In this document: positions 1 through 9,701 of the stretch, piece by piece
Layout of the letters: each line of letters starts with the position of its first letter
How positions within the stretch are numbered: position 1 is the first letter of the stretch
Source: Phycisphaerales bacterium
GTDB taxonomy: Bacteria > Planctomycetota > Phycisphaerae > Phycisphaerales > SM1A02
Length of the DNA stretch: 64,000 nt
Direction of reading: 5' to 3'
Assembly: GCA_029242715.1 (NCBI GenBank)
Contig: JAQWTL010000032.1
Location: forward strand, 1-64,000
Translations under genes and position numbers: made by a program
The notes under the pieces: model-generated
What the model was told of the DNA's origin: nothing
Databases searched by the model: none
The model's input: the letters and a program-made list of their open reading frames with translations, nothing else

Positions 1-2
1 AC

Positions 3-116
3 CGGGTGCACAGTGTCTTCCAGGTTGATGCCACCACGGCTACTCCGGAAGCTCCAGCAGCTGCTGGTCCACCCTTGGGGGGCTGCTGCTGCGGATCCGG
101 TGGATGCGGCCATTGA
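3..116 (+). CDS. C-terminal end of an unidentified protein with a Cys-rich tail (partial)
   Basis: The reading frame is already open at the left edge and stops with TGA at 114-116, leaving 37 visible codons. The visible part is Ala/Pro/Thr-rich and ends GGCCCGSGGCGH, with four cysteines in eight residues plus a terminal His. Such tails can bind metal or Fe-S, but the domain it belongs to lies outside the window, so no function is assigned. The gene converges on the cystathionine gene, with 10 bp between the stops. The alternative is a chance open frame: the competing frame here is also open, and only the tail composition favours this one. Confidence 0.45.
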   Translation, partial: RVHSVFQVDATTATPEAPAAAGPPLGGCCCGSGGCGH

Positions 117-126
117 GCTGCAGGTA

Positions 127-1347
127 CTAGACGGAGTCGAGTGCTTTCTCAAGATCAGATTGCAGGTCTTCTGCAGACTCGATGCCGACCGAGAGCCTGA
201 TCAGACAATCATCGATTCCCAACTGGTCTCGCATGGCCGGATCGACAGAAGCATGAGTCATGATCGCTGGATGATTGACCAGTGATTCCACTCCGCCAAG
301 TGATTCAGCCAGACTGAAAATGCCAAGCGACTCCAGGAAACGACGGCATCCTGAAATGTCCGAGTCGAGTACCAGCGTGATCATGCCTCCGCCTGCAGGT
401 TGGCCATCAATCTGCATGATGCGGGTTGCGACTTCGTGCTGAGGATGAGATGCCAGGCCAGGGTAGACGACAGACTTGACCTTGGGCTGAGACTCGAGCC
501 ATCGGGCCAGTTTGAGTGCGGATTCACAATGTCGACGCATGCGAATGGCCAGGGTCTTGAGCCCTCGCAACATCAGGAAGGAATCAAACGGGGACAAGAT
601 GGCACCAACCGAGTTCTGATGGAACCGCAACCGTTCTGCCAGATCCGCCTGGCCGGTTACCAGAACGCCTCCGATGGCATCACTGTGGCCGCCGATGTAT
701 TTCGTTGCCGAGTGCATGACTGCATCGAAACCGAATTCCAGAGGTCTTTGCAGTACGGGGCTGGCAAAGGTGTTGTCGCAGACGCAGAGGATGCCCCGTT
801 CGCGGCAAGTGGCTCCGATGTGCTGGAGGTCAGCGATTTTGAGCATGGGATTGGTTGGTGACTCTACCCAGACCAGTTTCGTCTCAGGCCGAATAGCCTC
901 TTCAAGGACTTCTGGTCTGGAGAGATCGACGGCCGTGAATTCCAGGTTCGCTGACCGTGTTCGTACCTGGTTGAAGAGTCGGTGGGTCCCTCCGTAGAGG
1001 TCGTCCATTGCAACGATGTGGTCACCAGCAGTCAGGGTGTCAAGAAGAGTTGCGATGGCAGCCAGACCACTTGCAAACGCGAAGCCGCCATATGAAGCGT
1101 CTTCTTCTTCACTGAGTGTCGAGCCTTCCAGGCGGGCAATGCAACGTTCAAATGCGTAGCGGGTCGGATTGTGACTGCGTGTGTACTCGAACCCCTGATG
1201 CACACCCGGAGACTGTTGTGCATAGGTGGACGTGAGATAGACGGGGGGAATGACAGCACCTGTGATGGGGCAGGGAGATTGGCCTGCATGGATGACAGCT
1301 GTGTCTACATGGATGTTGGATTCATTCACGGTATTGACTCTGCTCAA
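127..1347 (-). CDS. Cystathionine gamma-lyase / gamma-synthase family PLP enzyme
   Basis: This 406-aa protein belongs to the Cys/Met-metabolism PLP family and has the usual length. The fold is recognisable from YTRSHNPTR (about 55-63), the PLP-stacking region after ASGLAAI, ESPTNP (about 162-167), DNTFASP (191-197) and the Schiff-base lysine in HSATKYIGGHSD (K216). It presumably cleaves cystathionine to cysteine, 2-oxobutyrate and ammonia. The family also includes cystathionine gamma-synthase (metB), which sequence inspection alone cannot exclude. Its translational coupling to cystathionine beta-synthase favours the lyase role in reverse transsulfuration. The most upstream start is TTG at 1347, giving a 4-bp TTGA overlap with the upstream stop; an in-frame GTG lies six codons further on. 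Confidence 0.9.
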   Translation of the reverse strand: MSRVNTVNESNIHVDTAVIHAGQSPCPITGAVIPPVYLTSTYAQQSPGVHQGFEYTRSHNPTRYAFERCIARLEGSTLSEEEDASYGGFAFASGLAAIATLLDTLTAGDHIVAMDDLYGGTHRLFNQVRTRSANLEFTAVDLSRPEVLEEAIRPETKLVWVESPTNPMLKIADLQHIGATCRERGILCVCDNTFASPVLQRPLEFGFDAVMHSATKYIGGHSDAIGGVLVTGQADLAERLRFHQNSVGAILSPFDSFLMLRGLKTLAIRMRRHCESALKLARWLESQPKVKSVVYPGLASHPQHEVATRIMQIDGQPAGGGMITLVLDSDISGCRRFLESLGIFSLAESLGGVESLVNHPAIMTHASVDPAMRDQLGIDDCLIRLSVGIESAEDLQSDLEKALDSV

Positions 1348-2747
1348 CGAAGCAATTGCATTCGCAGGTAATTGATGAGGTCGATGCGGGTGATCAGACC
1401 ACAGAACTCATCGCCGTTCATTACGATCGCTACACGATCAGATCTGAAAATCGGCAGAAGACCTTCGACAGTCGAATCGGGACTGACGGTCTCCAGCCGA
1501 CTCGTCATGATCGCTGAGACGGGCATTGTGAAGCTGTCCTGATCTCGAGTGACTGCGAGAAGCACATCAGACTCATCGATGATGCCCTTGATATTGCCGT
1601 CGCCATCGAGGACAGCCATCTGGCTGACGTCATGCAGTCGCATGGCCTTGATTGCCTGCATGAGCGGGAGGTCCTCACGGACGGTGTAGTCCTCGCCAAG
1701 ACGATGCCTTCGGGCAATGAGATCTCTGAGATTGCCGTGGTGTTCTCGATCTATGAATCCCTGGTCAGTCATCCAGTGATCGTTGAACATCTTGTCCAGA
1801 TACTTTGCACCGTGGTCACAGGCAAAGCTCACTACCGTCTTGGGTTCAGTCTGTCGTCGGCACCACGCCAGAGATGCTGCCAGGAGTGTTCCGCTGGAGG
1901 AACCTGCGAGTAATCCCTCGATACGAAGCAGATCTCGGGCAGCGAGGAAGGCCTCTTTGTCGCTTACGGCAATGGCCTCATCAATGAGATCCATGTCCGT
2001 GATTGGCGGGATGAAATCTTCTCCAATGCCTTCAACCAGCCACGATCCGGCTTTGACCTCGCGTCCTTCGTTGACGAGTGGCGCAAGGACTGAGCCCACA
2101 GGGTCAGCAAGAACTATCGAGACGTCTGGTTTCTTTTCTTTCAGGAACCTGCCGATGCCGCTTACTGTTCCACCTGATCCCACGCCAACAACCAGGGCAT
2201 CAATGTCGCCTCCGGTCTGCGCCCAGATTTCAGGTCCAGTCGTGGTGTAGTGTGCATCTACATTGGCCTGGTTGGCAAACTGATTGACGTAGAAGGCGCC
2301 CCGTTCAGTTGCGATTCGATCAGCAACTTCCTGGTAATAGTCAGGATGACCCTTCTCCACATCTGAACGAGCCATGACAACCTCAGCTCCCAAAGCTCGA
2401 AGGTGAGCGATCTTGCCTTCAGCCATCTTGTCAGGCACAACTACCGTGACTTTGTAGCCACGTTGCGTACCGACAAGTGCAAGAGCGATACCCGTATTTC
2501 CTGCCGTGGCCTCGACGATGTGTCCGCCGGGCTTCAGTTGGCCACCGTCCTCGGCCTCCTTGATCATGGAGATCGCAATTCGATCCTTGATCGAGTTACC
2601 GGGGTTCTGTGACTCGAGTTTCAACAACAGCCGACAGGGGCCAGTATCGATCCGAGTGATCTCCAGCATGGGGGTATTGCCCACGAGATCCAGGATGTCG
2701 CGATAGATGGGTGCGGCCACTGGTGGCTGAGGTTCGTTTGTCATCAT
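1344..2747 (-). CDS. Cystathionine beta-synthase with C-terminal CBS domain pair
   Basis: This protein condenses serine with homocysteine to give cystathionine, the first step of reverse transsulfuration. The catalytic fold-type II PLP domain carries the lysine in NPGNSIKDRIA (about K54 from the chosen start), the substrate loop EATAGNTGIALA and the phosphate-binding loop VGVGSGGTVSGIG. The last 120 or so residues form two CBS motifs (around DLPLMQAIKAM and VSAIMTSRLETV), which in eukaryotic enzymes respond to S-adenosylmethionine. I chose the ATG at 2747, immediately before MTNEPQ, because the open frame upstream of it reads like untranslated sequence and runs into a terminator. The stop overlaps the start of the lyase gene, so the two are probably translated together. 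Confidence 0.92.
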   Translation of the reverse strand: MMTNEPQPPVAAPIYRDILDLVGNTPMLEITRIDTGPCRLLLKLESQNPGNSIKDRIAISMIKEAEDGGQLKPGGHIVEATAGNTGIALALVGTQRGYKVTVVVPDKMAEGKIAHLRALGAEVVMARSDVEKGHPDYYQEVADRIATERGAFYVNQFANQANVDAHYTTTGPEIWAQTGGDIDALVVGVGSGGTVSGIGRFLKEKKPDVSIVLADPVGSVLAPLVNEGREVKAGSWLVEGIGEDFIPPITDMDLIDEAIAVSDKEAFLAARDLLRIEGLLAGSSSGTLLAASLAWCRRQTEPKTVVSFACDHGAKYLDKMFNDHWMTDQGFIDREHHGNLRDLIARRHRLGEDYTVREDLPLMQAIKAMRLHDVSQMAVLDGDGNIKGIIDESDVLLAVTRDQDSFTMPVSAIMTSRLETVSPDSTVEGLLPIFRSDRVAIVMNGDEFCGLITRIDLINYLRMQLLR

Positions 2748-2807
2748 GGCATTCTTGGGTTGATTCACGGTTCGGATTGTAGCGGCAGGTTGCCGCTGCA
2801 AAAAGAA

Positions 2808-2836
2808 CACGACCGGCCCCAGGGGGGCCGGTCGTG
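2808..2836 (-). terminator. Rho-independent terminator of the pseudopilin gene
   Basis: A perfect 13-bp GC-rich inverted repeat (2808-2820 with 2824-2836) with a 3-nt loop. Read on the minus strand it is followed by TTCTTTTT. It lies 35 bp beyond the pseudopilin stop and directly before the cystathionine beta-synthase start, so it separates the two transcription units. Confidence 0.85.
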
Positions 2837-2871
2837 AATCAAATGATCACTGCCGCAGTCAGACTGCCGGC

Positions 2872-4134
2872 TCACTGGTTGCCGATCACGTCCATTACGA
2901 TATCTCGGCCGTTTGACCCATTCGTGGTATGGGTGAAGAAACTGCAGTCCATCCAGTCGGTGCTTGCTTCCATCCAGTAGCCATTATCGTCATCAGGCGT
3001 ATTTCGATTCCAGGTACCGCAGAGGTTGTCGCCGCCGTACTTGGCTTCGTTGGCCGCAGCCACGATGTTGTCAGCCTTATCGCATGCATTGACGTCCAGC
3101 ACGTCCACATGGCCGTCATTGAAGGTTGCGACGGGGGTGGAGCGGAAGGAATGGAGGAACAAAGCGGGGTGACAGCCGCCCCAGTGCCAACCATTGTCAT
3201 TGTTGGTGTTACGCCACGCGAGGGCGCCGCTATCAGGGAGGTTGTTCCAGGTTGGGCTGCAAGATTCGCCAGTAACGTTCTGCAGCCAATGGCTCTCAAG
3301 GAGGTAGCCCTTGTTCGAGGCATACTTGGACTGATCAAGCGTAGGAGCCTTGAAGCCGGAGTTGAAGGTGCAGGGGTCGGTGAAACCATCGCCCGTGCCG
3401 TCATACTTCCAGACCCTGGGGTTGAACATGTTTGCTGGTGAGTAGATGTAGCTGACGTAAGGAATCGCAGGACCCCAGCCGTAGTTACCAAACTCGCTGA
3501 CGTGGAATGAGCCGTAATCGCCGCTCCATTCACCCTTCACACCTGGGCAGAGGTTGCCCTGTGAGGAGAAGCAGTCCTTCAGGCCGTCGAGGATGATGGA
3601 GTCCTTTGGGGCGAAGTAGGCCTTGTTGACGATCTGATCTTCCATGAACTCGGCGATCTGGCGAGCATTGGGGTGCATATGCGTGCCGTAACGGCCAGCG
3701 CTACCCGTAGAGCAGGGGCCAGAGTCCCAGAGGTAAGGGATGATGTATTCAGGGACGTTTCCAGGAAACACCACTGTGCCATTCTCGGTTTCACCAAATT
3801 GAACGCCGGGGCCAGGTGCCCAGCCATCAAACATCTCGCCACCGTATGCACCGCCGTAGGCGCCGATCGTGTTCAGGTATCCCTGAATGCACTGTTGGGC
3901 ATTGTCGCCGTACTTGGCGAGATTGGAGGGGGCGCCCACGAACTGGCGGCCTTTCCAGGCTGCGTTGTAGTTCTGGTTCGCCATATAGATGTTGCGAATA
4001 TTGTTCTTGGATGAGTTGACCATCGCGGCATCGCGTGCGCGACTGAGTGCCGGGAGCAGGATGCCCACGAGCAGTGCGATGATGGAAATCACCACCAGCA
4101 ACTCAACGAGTGTGAATGCATTTCGTTTTTTCAT
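2872..4134 (-). CDS. Type II secretion pseudopilin-like protein, H-X9-DG type
   Basis: This 420-aa protein begins with a class III prepilin signal: MKKRNA followed by [20 protein letters not shown], with the conserved Glu at mature position 5. PilD-type peptidase should cleave before the Phe and N-methylate it. A helix ([11 protein letters not shown]) then leads to a large, Trp/Gly/Asn-rich extracytoplasmic domain. Near the C-terminus [12 protein letters not shown] matches the F-x-DGHV element of planctomycete DUF1559/H-X9-DG proteins. I chose the ATG at 4134 because it places the cleavage site six residues in; the frame is open for 35 codons further upstream but those residues look non-coding. 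It is probably a surface or pseudopilus subunit. Its partner assembly genes are not in the window. Confidence 0.88.
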   Translation of the reverse strand: MKKRNAFTLVELLVVISIIALLVGILLPALSRARDAAMVNSSKNNIRNIYMANQNYNAAWKGRQFVGAPSNLAKYGDNAQQCIQGYLNTIGAYGGAYGGEMFDGWAPGPGVQFGETENGTVVFPGNVPEYIIPYLWDSGPCSTGSAGRYGTHMHPNARQIAEFMEDQIVNKAYFAPKDSIILDGLKDCFSSQGNLCPGVKGEWSGDYGSFHVSEFGNYGWGPAIPYVSYIYSPANMFNPRVWKYDGTGDGFTDPCTFNSGFKAPTLDQSKYASNKGYLLESHWLQNVTGESCSPTWNNLPDSGALAWRNTNNDNGWHWGGCHPALFLHSFRSTPVATFNDGHVDVLDVNACDKADNIVAAANEAKYGGDNLCGTWNRNTPDDDNGYWMEASTDWMDCSFFTHTTNGSNGRDIVMDVIGNQ

Positions 4135-4628
4135 TAGCCTTGTCCTCGTTGCGGATCTGTGTGTCCGCGGCTTCGACAGTCTCTTCATGGTTTCTGAACG
4201 GTTCACCAATACTGGAATCCTGAGATTCCGAACTTCCAAAGATACCCTGATAGCCCTCTCTTATGCAATCTTAATGAGGGGGGAATCAGCTCCAATGGAA
4301 CATGCCAATTAGCCCTGTAAGGGGTATCAGCAAGGTATTCAAGGTGAACGCTCAGTGAAGAGTGTCACGACAATGATCTGGCAGGCCGGAGACATGGGGC
4401 CAGAAGCCTGCCGGGGGGTCTGGGATCGAAATCCCTCTGGCCATCCATAGAATGCCTTGGTTGAGCCTCCATGACAAGGGTGTAGGCCCTTTTTCTGCCC
4501 TTTTAGGTCGAATCAGAGCCATTCCAGCATTGGTTTAAGCTTCGAGGGGCTTTTTCAGGGGTTTAGCCCTGCTCCGGGGAGATATCAAACAATCCTCAAC
4601 TTGTCCCTGAGACCTTGCCAGTGATTTA
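4135..4628. other. Intergenic stretch of about 490 bp
   Basis: I see no convincing coding frame here. The part next to 4134 must hold the pseudopilin promoter and leader; AAGG lies a few bases before its ATG. The far end contains a GC-rich imperfect repeat around 4535-4575 (GGGGCT ... AGCCCT) that could end the ruvB/mini-prepilin transcript, but it lacks a clear T tract on the minus strand. No other repeat or motif stands out. Confidence 0.4.
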
Positions 4629-4748
4629 TCAGGGGGCCTTGGCCGTATCTCTGGCCTTGGTGATGGAGGGCAGGAACAGGGTGGTCAGGAAGGACAGTAT
4701 CCAGAACGTCACCAGCATCTCGATGAGTGTGAATCCCTGCCGTTTCAT
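4629..4748 (-). CDS. 39-residue mini-prepilin (truncated pseudopilin or micro-pilin)
   Basis: This short ORF starts with ATG at 4748, 16 bp after the ruvB stop, and ends with tandem stops TGA TAA. It encodes MKRQG followed by FTLIEMLVTFWILSFLTTLF and LPSITKARDTAKAP. That is a textbook class III prepilin signal: basic leader, Gly at -1, Phe at +1, Glu at +5, a roughly 20-residue hydrophobic helix, then the LP-x-x-x-KAR helix of planctomycete pseudopilins. The globular domain is entirely absent. It could be a decayed pseudopilin reduced to its N-terminus, or a functional single-helix pilin. Conservation of every residue needed for cleavage, and the sense-strand position behind ruvB, favour translation. 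The SD-like AAGG is too close to the ATG to be persuasive. Confidence 0.6.
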   Translation of the reverse strand: MKRQGFTLIEMLVTFWILSFLTTLFLPSITKARDTAKAP

Positions 4749-4764
4749 CCTTGTTCACCGGTTC

Positions 4765-5805
4765 TTATTTGTTGACGAAGAGTCCTGAGCCCCCGGCTTC
4801 AGAGGCCCCCAGCCACTCCCTGCCAGCAGGGGTTATCTGACGGCCCTGGCGGGTTCGAGCCAGGAAACCGATCTGTAGCAGGTAAGGCTCGACAACGTCC
4901 TCAAGGGTGCCGGGATCTTCTCCCATGGTTGCTGCAATTGCTTCCAGCCCTGCAGGTCCGCCTTCATAGACCGTGACAAGGGTGGTCAGATACAGGCGGT
5001 CCAGATTGTCCAGCCCCGCATCATCGACGCCCTCCAGTTCAAGGGCTTCGGCGACAACGGAGGAATCAAGACAACCGTCTCGCCTGACCTGTGCGAAATC
5101 TCGCACTCGGCGCATCAGCCGCAATCCGATGCGGGGCGTCCCTCGGCTCCGCTTGGCGATCTCATGTACGGCATCCTTCGGGACCTTGTCGATGCCAAGC
5201 CGTGACATCGCGCGGATCAGAATCTCAAAGAGCTCATCCTGTTCGTAGTAGTCCAAACGATGAGAGATGCCGAAGCGACTTCTCAGCGCACCTGTCAGAA
5301 GTCCAGCGCGGGTCGTCGCGCCGATCAAGGTGAAGGGCTTGAGGTGATAGGTGATCACCTTGGCGTGGATTCCTGAATCGAGTGTGAAGTCGATCTTGAA
5401 ATCTTCCATGGCGGGGTAGACGTATTCTTCTACGGCAGCTGGTAACCGGTGAATCTCATCAATGAAGAGGATGTCCCCGGGTTGCATGCGTGTCAGGGTG
5501 CCAACCAAGTCACCGCCCTTGGTAAGGGCTGGGCCTGATGTGACATAGGCCCGCGTTCCCATCTCATGGGCAATGATGTGCGCCAGTGTTGTCTTGCCAA
5601 GACCCGGTGGTCCATGCAGCAGCGTGTGCTCCATGGGATCGGTTCGCTGTTTGGCCGCATTCAAGGCAACATTCAGCCGTTCACGCAATTGTGGTTGGCC
5701 TACGTATTCGTCTAGGGTTTTCGGCCTGAGTACACCTGCAGATTCAGCCTCAACTGGAGTGTCCAGTGGGTGCGAATCTCTGGTGATGATGCGGTCCTTG
5801 GCCAT
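4765..5805 (-). CDS. ruvB: Holliday junction branch-migration ATPase RuvB
   Basis: RuvB (346 aa, normal length) is the hexameric AAA+ motor that, with RuvA, drives Holliday junction migration during recombinational repair. Visible motifs are Walker A GPPGLGKTT (about 65-73), Walker B ILFIDEIHR (112-120), sensor 1/arginine-finger region GATTRAGLLTGALRSRFG, and the C-terminal winged-helix domain with GLEAIA and GEDPGTLEDVVEPYLLQIGF. ruvA and ruvC are not adjacent. It lies 27 bp downstream of the RNase D gene on the same strand and is followed by the mini-prepilin, so the three may share a transcript. Confidence 0.98.
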   Translation of the reverse strand: MAKDRIITRDSHPLDTPVEAESAGVLRPKTLDEYVGQPQLRERLNVALNAAKQRTDPMEHTLLHGPPGLGKTTLAHIIAHEMGTRAYVTSGPALTKGGDLVGTLTRMQPGDILFIDEIHRLPAAVEEYVYPAMEDFKIDFTLDSGIHAKVITYHLKPFTLIGATTRAGLLTGALRSRFGISHRLDYYEQDELFEILIRAMSRLGIDKVPKDAVHEIAKRSRGTPRIGLRLMRRVRDFAQVRRDGCLDSSVVAEALELEGVDDAGLDNLDRLYLTTLVTVYEGGPAGLEAIAATMGEDPGTLEDVVEPYLLQIGFLARTRQGRQITPAGREWLGASEAGGSGLFVNK

Positions 5806-5832
5806 GGCCCGTCCTTGATGGCGCTTCAGTCG

Positions 5833-7131
5833 TCACCTGTCGTCGGTTGGACAAAGTTGAAGTCCGCGGTCCTTCCACGACATCTCCAGTGTACGTTCCC
5901 CCAGAAGGAAATCACCGAGAGTTCGGCGAAGGAAATCTCCCCTCCATCCAGGAAGATCGGGTAGATCCAGGGGGTTCTCTTCAGGATGGTCCAGGCACCA
6001 CTTGGCAATAGGGGCTCTCGAGGTGAGTAAGGCCGGGGATATGCCAGTGGCCAGAGAGGCGGCCGTGATGGCTGCCCAGAGGCCGTCAATCGTCATCCGC
6101 TGCTCAACGGTCTCCTCGGCCAGGCGTGGGCGAGGGGCTGACATCGGGGGCATTTCGTCTGATTGGATGGCGGCAAGCAAGTTTGAACCATGCTGACTTG
6201 ATACGGGCCGTGGCATTCCCGGCATGGCCGCAAGATCCTCGAGATTCTGTGGACGCTTCTTCAAAAGGCCCATGAGGATCTCATCAGCCAGCAGAGATCG
6301 TGGCGGAATATCTGTTTCGCGTGCGGCGAGGTCACGGGCCTTGACCAGCCTGTGCAACATGGCTCTTTGTATGGGCCGCATGGTTCTGTTTCGCTGGAGT
6401 CGATTTGCCTGGGATTCGTAATCCGGTTCATAGGTGGAGGGGTTGCAGAACTTGCCGCATTCCTCATGCATCCACTCGATATGCCCCAGTTCTTCAAGTG
6501 TCTTCTTGAGCTTTTCCCAGGCGACTGGAAGGTATCGCACATCATCTGCTGCGTAACGTCTCTGCATTGATGACAAGGGTCTTTTGTCCCAATGAGTGAA
6601 GGTCATTCCCTTGCCGAGTTTGGCATCGACCTTTGCCAGGATCAAGCGGTTCAACGAACAGGGATACGGCAATCCGGCGAACCCTGCTGCGATCTGGGTG
6701 TCGATGACGTTTGCGGCGGGCTTCTTGATATGTCGGTACACAGGTTCAAGATCCTGTTGGCCTGCATGGACGAGTGTCAGCACTTCCGGGTCGGCGATCA
6801 GTTCCCAGAGAGGCGTGAGATCATCGATGGCCAGTGGATCCACGAGGTAGATCTGTTCAACCGTGGCAATCTGAAGCAGGCAGAGCCTTGGAAAGTAGGT
6901 CTCTTCTCCAATGAATTCGGTGTCGTAGGCAAAGGTGCCCATGGACCTGGCATGGTCGATCATGGCCAGGAGTTCCTCCATGGTCCCCATTGGTTCAGGT
7001 GTGCCCCGAGGCACCATTGGAAGGTCGGGTATGTCACCAGGGGGCACGGCGTCATCGTGTGATGCCTGATGCTGCTGGTCGCGCATTCGGCGCCGGCCTC
7101 GCCCTTTGGATGGTTTTTTGTCAGATCCCAT
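5833..7131 (-). CDS. rnd: Ribonuclease D (DEDDy 3'-5' exonuclease with HRDC domain)
   Basis: This 432-aa protein carries the DEDDy exonuclease core: D70 and E72 in FAYDTEFIGEE, D127 in HAGQQDLEPVY, and Y193/D197 in YAADDVRYLP. A single clear HRDC domain follows at roughly 255-310 (HRLVKARDLAARETDIPPR, then KRPQNLEDLAAMPGM), and a second, weaker helical segment occupies the C-terminus. RNase D trims tRNA and other structured RNA 3' ends. The first 35 residues are basic and low-complexity (KGRGRRRMR), which may help RNA binding. The start ATG at 7131 lies about 55 bp from a strong hairpin, so a promoter probably sits in between. Confidence 0.93.
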   Translation of the reverse strand: MGSDKKPSKGRGRRRMRDQQHQASHDDAVPPGDIPDLPMVPRGTPEPMGTMEELLAMIDHARSMGTFAYDTEFIGEETYFPRLCLLQIATVEQIYLVDPLAIDDLTPLWELIADPEVLTLVHAGQQDLEPVYRHIKKPAANVIDTQIAAGFAGLPYPCSLNRLILAKVDAKLGKGMTFTHWDKRPLSSMQRRYAADDVRYLPVAWEKLKKTLEELGHIEWMHEECGKFCNPSTYEPDYESQANRLQRNRTMRPIQRAMLHRLVKARDLAARETDIPPRSLLADEILMGLLKKRPQNLEDLAAMPGMPRPVSSQHGSNLLAAIQSDEMPPMSAPRPRLAEETVEQRMTIDGLWAAITAASLATGISPALLTSRAPIAKWCLDHPEENPLDLPDLPGWRGDFLRRTLGDFLLGERTLEMSWKDRGLQLCPTDDR

Positions 7132-7187
7132 GGTCTACAGGGCACTGTACCCCGTTGTCTCATTTGGCGTTTTCGACGTTGAATGCA

Positions 7188-7220
7188 ACGAGGCCGCGTT
7201 CCAGGGGAACGCGGCCTCGT
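7188..7220. terminator. Strong hairpin, copy of the groEL terminator
   Basis: A perfect 15-bp stem (7188-7202 with 7206-7220) with a 3-nt loop, nearly identical to the terminator hairpin behind groEL at 7912-7944. It lies just beyond the eroded groEL tail on the minus strand. The T tract of the living copy is not preserved (TTGCATTC instead of TTTCTTTA), so its strength as an intrinsic terminator is uncertain. Confidence 0.65.
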
Positions 7221-7262
7221 GGACAATCGTATTCAAGGCTGGGACTGAACTCAGTAGTCCAT
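7206..7262 (-). repeat. 57-bp direct repeat, copy A (3' end of a groEL gene)
   Basis: Positions 7206-7262 are identical to 7930-7986 over all 57 bases. The repeat covers the last codons (Asp-Tyr and stop) of groEL, its 3' untranslated stretch and the right arm of its terminator; the left hairpin arm is also almost identical. The adjoining coding sequence is far more diverged, so the two copies are either recently converted here or held constant by selection on the terminator. Confidence 0.9.
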
Positions 7263-7367
7263 TTCGTCCGTTCCGTCTCGCGCGGCCTTGTCCTTCATTT
7301 CGCCTTTAGCGGGTAACCATCGCCTCGGTGATCAAGAGAAGGCGGGCAACGCTTGTGGCATTCACCA
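7251..7367 (-). pseudogene. Eroded C-terminal tail of a second groEL
   Basis: On the minus strand, from about 7367 the sequence reads NATSVARLLLITEAMVTR, which aligns residue by residue with the intact GroEL segment [17 protein letters not shown]. It is closer to the commonest GroEL form (LLLTTEAMV) than the local gene is. An in-frame TAA then breaks the frame, and a shift recovers GEMKDKAARDGTDEMDY and a stop, matching the MDDMDY terminus of the intact gene. No other groEL sequence remains: the stop of the Tyr-rich gene abuts the left end. This is the relic of a paralogue that was not a simple copy of the present groEL. The 3' flank is identical between the two. Confidence 0.75.
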
Positions 7368-7368
7368 G

Positions 7369-7830
7369 TCACGACCACCGTCGAATTAGTTCCATTTCCC
7401 GTCGAGCCACTTCCAATTCCAGTCGAAGTCTTGCCAGTGCTTCCTCCAGAAAAATTCTTTCCAGTCTTTCATCCAGTTCCAGCCTGTAGTCTGTTGTGCG
7501 ATTTCTCAGGTAGTAGTAATACGATTCGTCTGAAAGAAGTCGCTCAATTCGCGACAGATCGGCAGTGCTACCGTAGTACGGATTGTAGTAGTGCTCGGGG
7601 TTGTACCCGTGGCCGGCGTACGCATTGGCGTATGAGTACTCGGCGCTGATCGGATCGTTGTATCCGAAGTACGTGCCAGTGATATCTCTGGAGTCCCACA
7701 TGTAGGAGTAGTCGTACCCGTACCCGTATCCGTAGGGGTACGGTGTCGTTGCTGAAGAGGTGGTGGTGAGGAGTGCTGCCGTAGCCGCAAACAGGGCCGC
7801 GGCAACTCTGGTTGAAATCATTCGTGACAT
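7369..7830 (-). CDS. Exported Tyr-rich protein with charged helical C-terminus
   Basis: This 153-aa protein has a clear N-terminal signal peptide (STRVAAALFAATAALLTTTSSA), then a Tyr/Gly/Pro-rich low-complexity segment (PYPYGYGYGYDYSY and later tyrosine clusters), then about 45 residues of alternating Arg/Glu/Leu that should form an amphipathic or coiled-coil helix (ELDERLERIFLEEALARLRL). I recognise no family. It lies between groEL and the groEL relic, both on the same strand, and is flanked by the 57-bp repeats, so it sits where the body of the lost groEL paralogue should be. Tyr-rich exported proteins can cross-link or coat surfaces, but nothing here proves such a role. Confidence 0.8.
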   Translation of the reverse strand: MSRMISTRVAAALFAATAALLTTTSSATTPYPYGYGYGYDYSYMWDSRDITGTYFGYNDPISAEYSYANAYAGHGYNPEHYYNPYYGSTADLSRIERLLSDESYYYYLRNRTTDYRLELDERLERIFLEEALARLRLELEVARREMELIRRWS

Positions 7831-7911
7831 GGTGTGTGGTCTCCTGTTGAATCAATTTGTCACACGGTATTCGTATCGGCCGGACGCGTAGTCTGTCCAC
7901 AGCATAAAGAA

Positions 7912-7944
7912 ACGAGGCCGCGTTCACTGGGAACGCGGCCTCGT
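7912..7944 (-). terminator. Rho-independent terminator of groEL
   Basis: A perfect 14-bp inverted repeat (7912-7925 with 7931-7944) around a 5-nt loop. On the minus strand it is followed by TTTCTTTATG, a usable T tract. It begins 30 bp after the groEL stop codon. Confidence 0.88.
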
Positions 7945-7974
7945 GGACAATCGTATTCAAGGCTGGGACTGAAC

Positions 7975-7986
<12 letters not shown>
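7930..7986 (-). repeat. 57-bp direct repeat, copy B (3' end of the living groEL)
   Basis: This is the partner of the repeat at 7206-7262 and identical over its full length. It includes the groEL stop codon (TGA, 7975-7977), the 3' untranslated stretch and the right arm of the terminator. Confidence 0.9.
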
Positions 7987-9606
<1,620 letters not shown>

Positions 9607-9701
9607 GTTTCTTTCCTTCCTTCACGCGGCCTTGGCCGCGATTGATCCTGTATTGCGGACGGCACGCATCGGCGTGGTCCGCTTCATGTGCCGGACGGAC
9701 T

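Noticed and set aside
400-861. Long frame on the plus strand inside the cystathionine gamma-lyase gene
   Set aside because: It is antisense to a clear PLP enzyme and has no recognisable domain.
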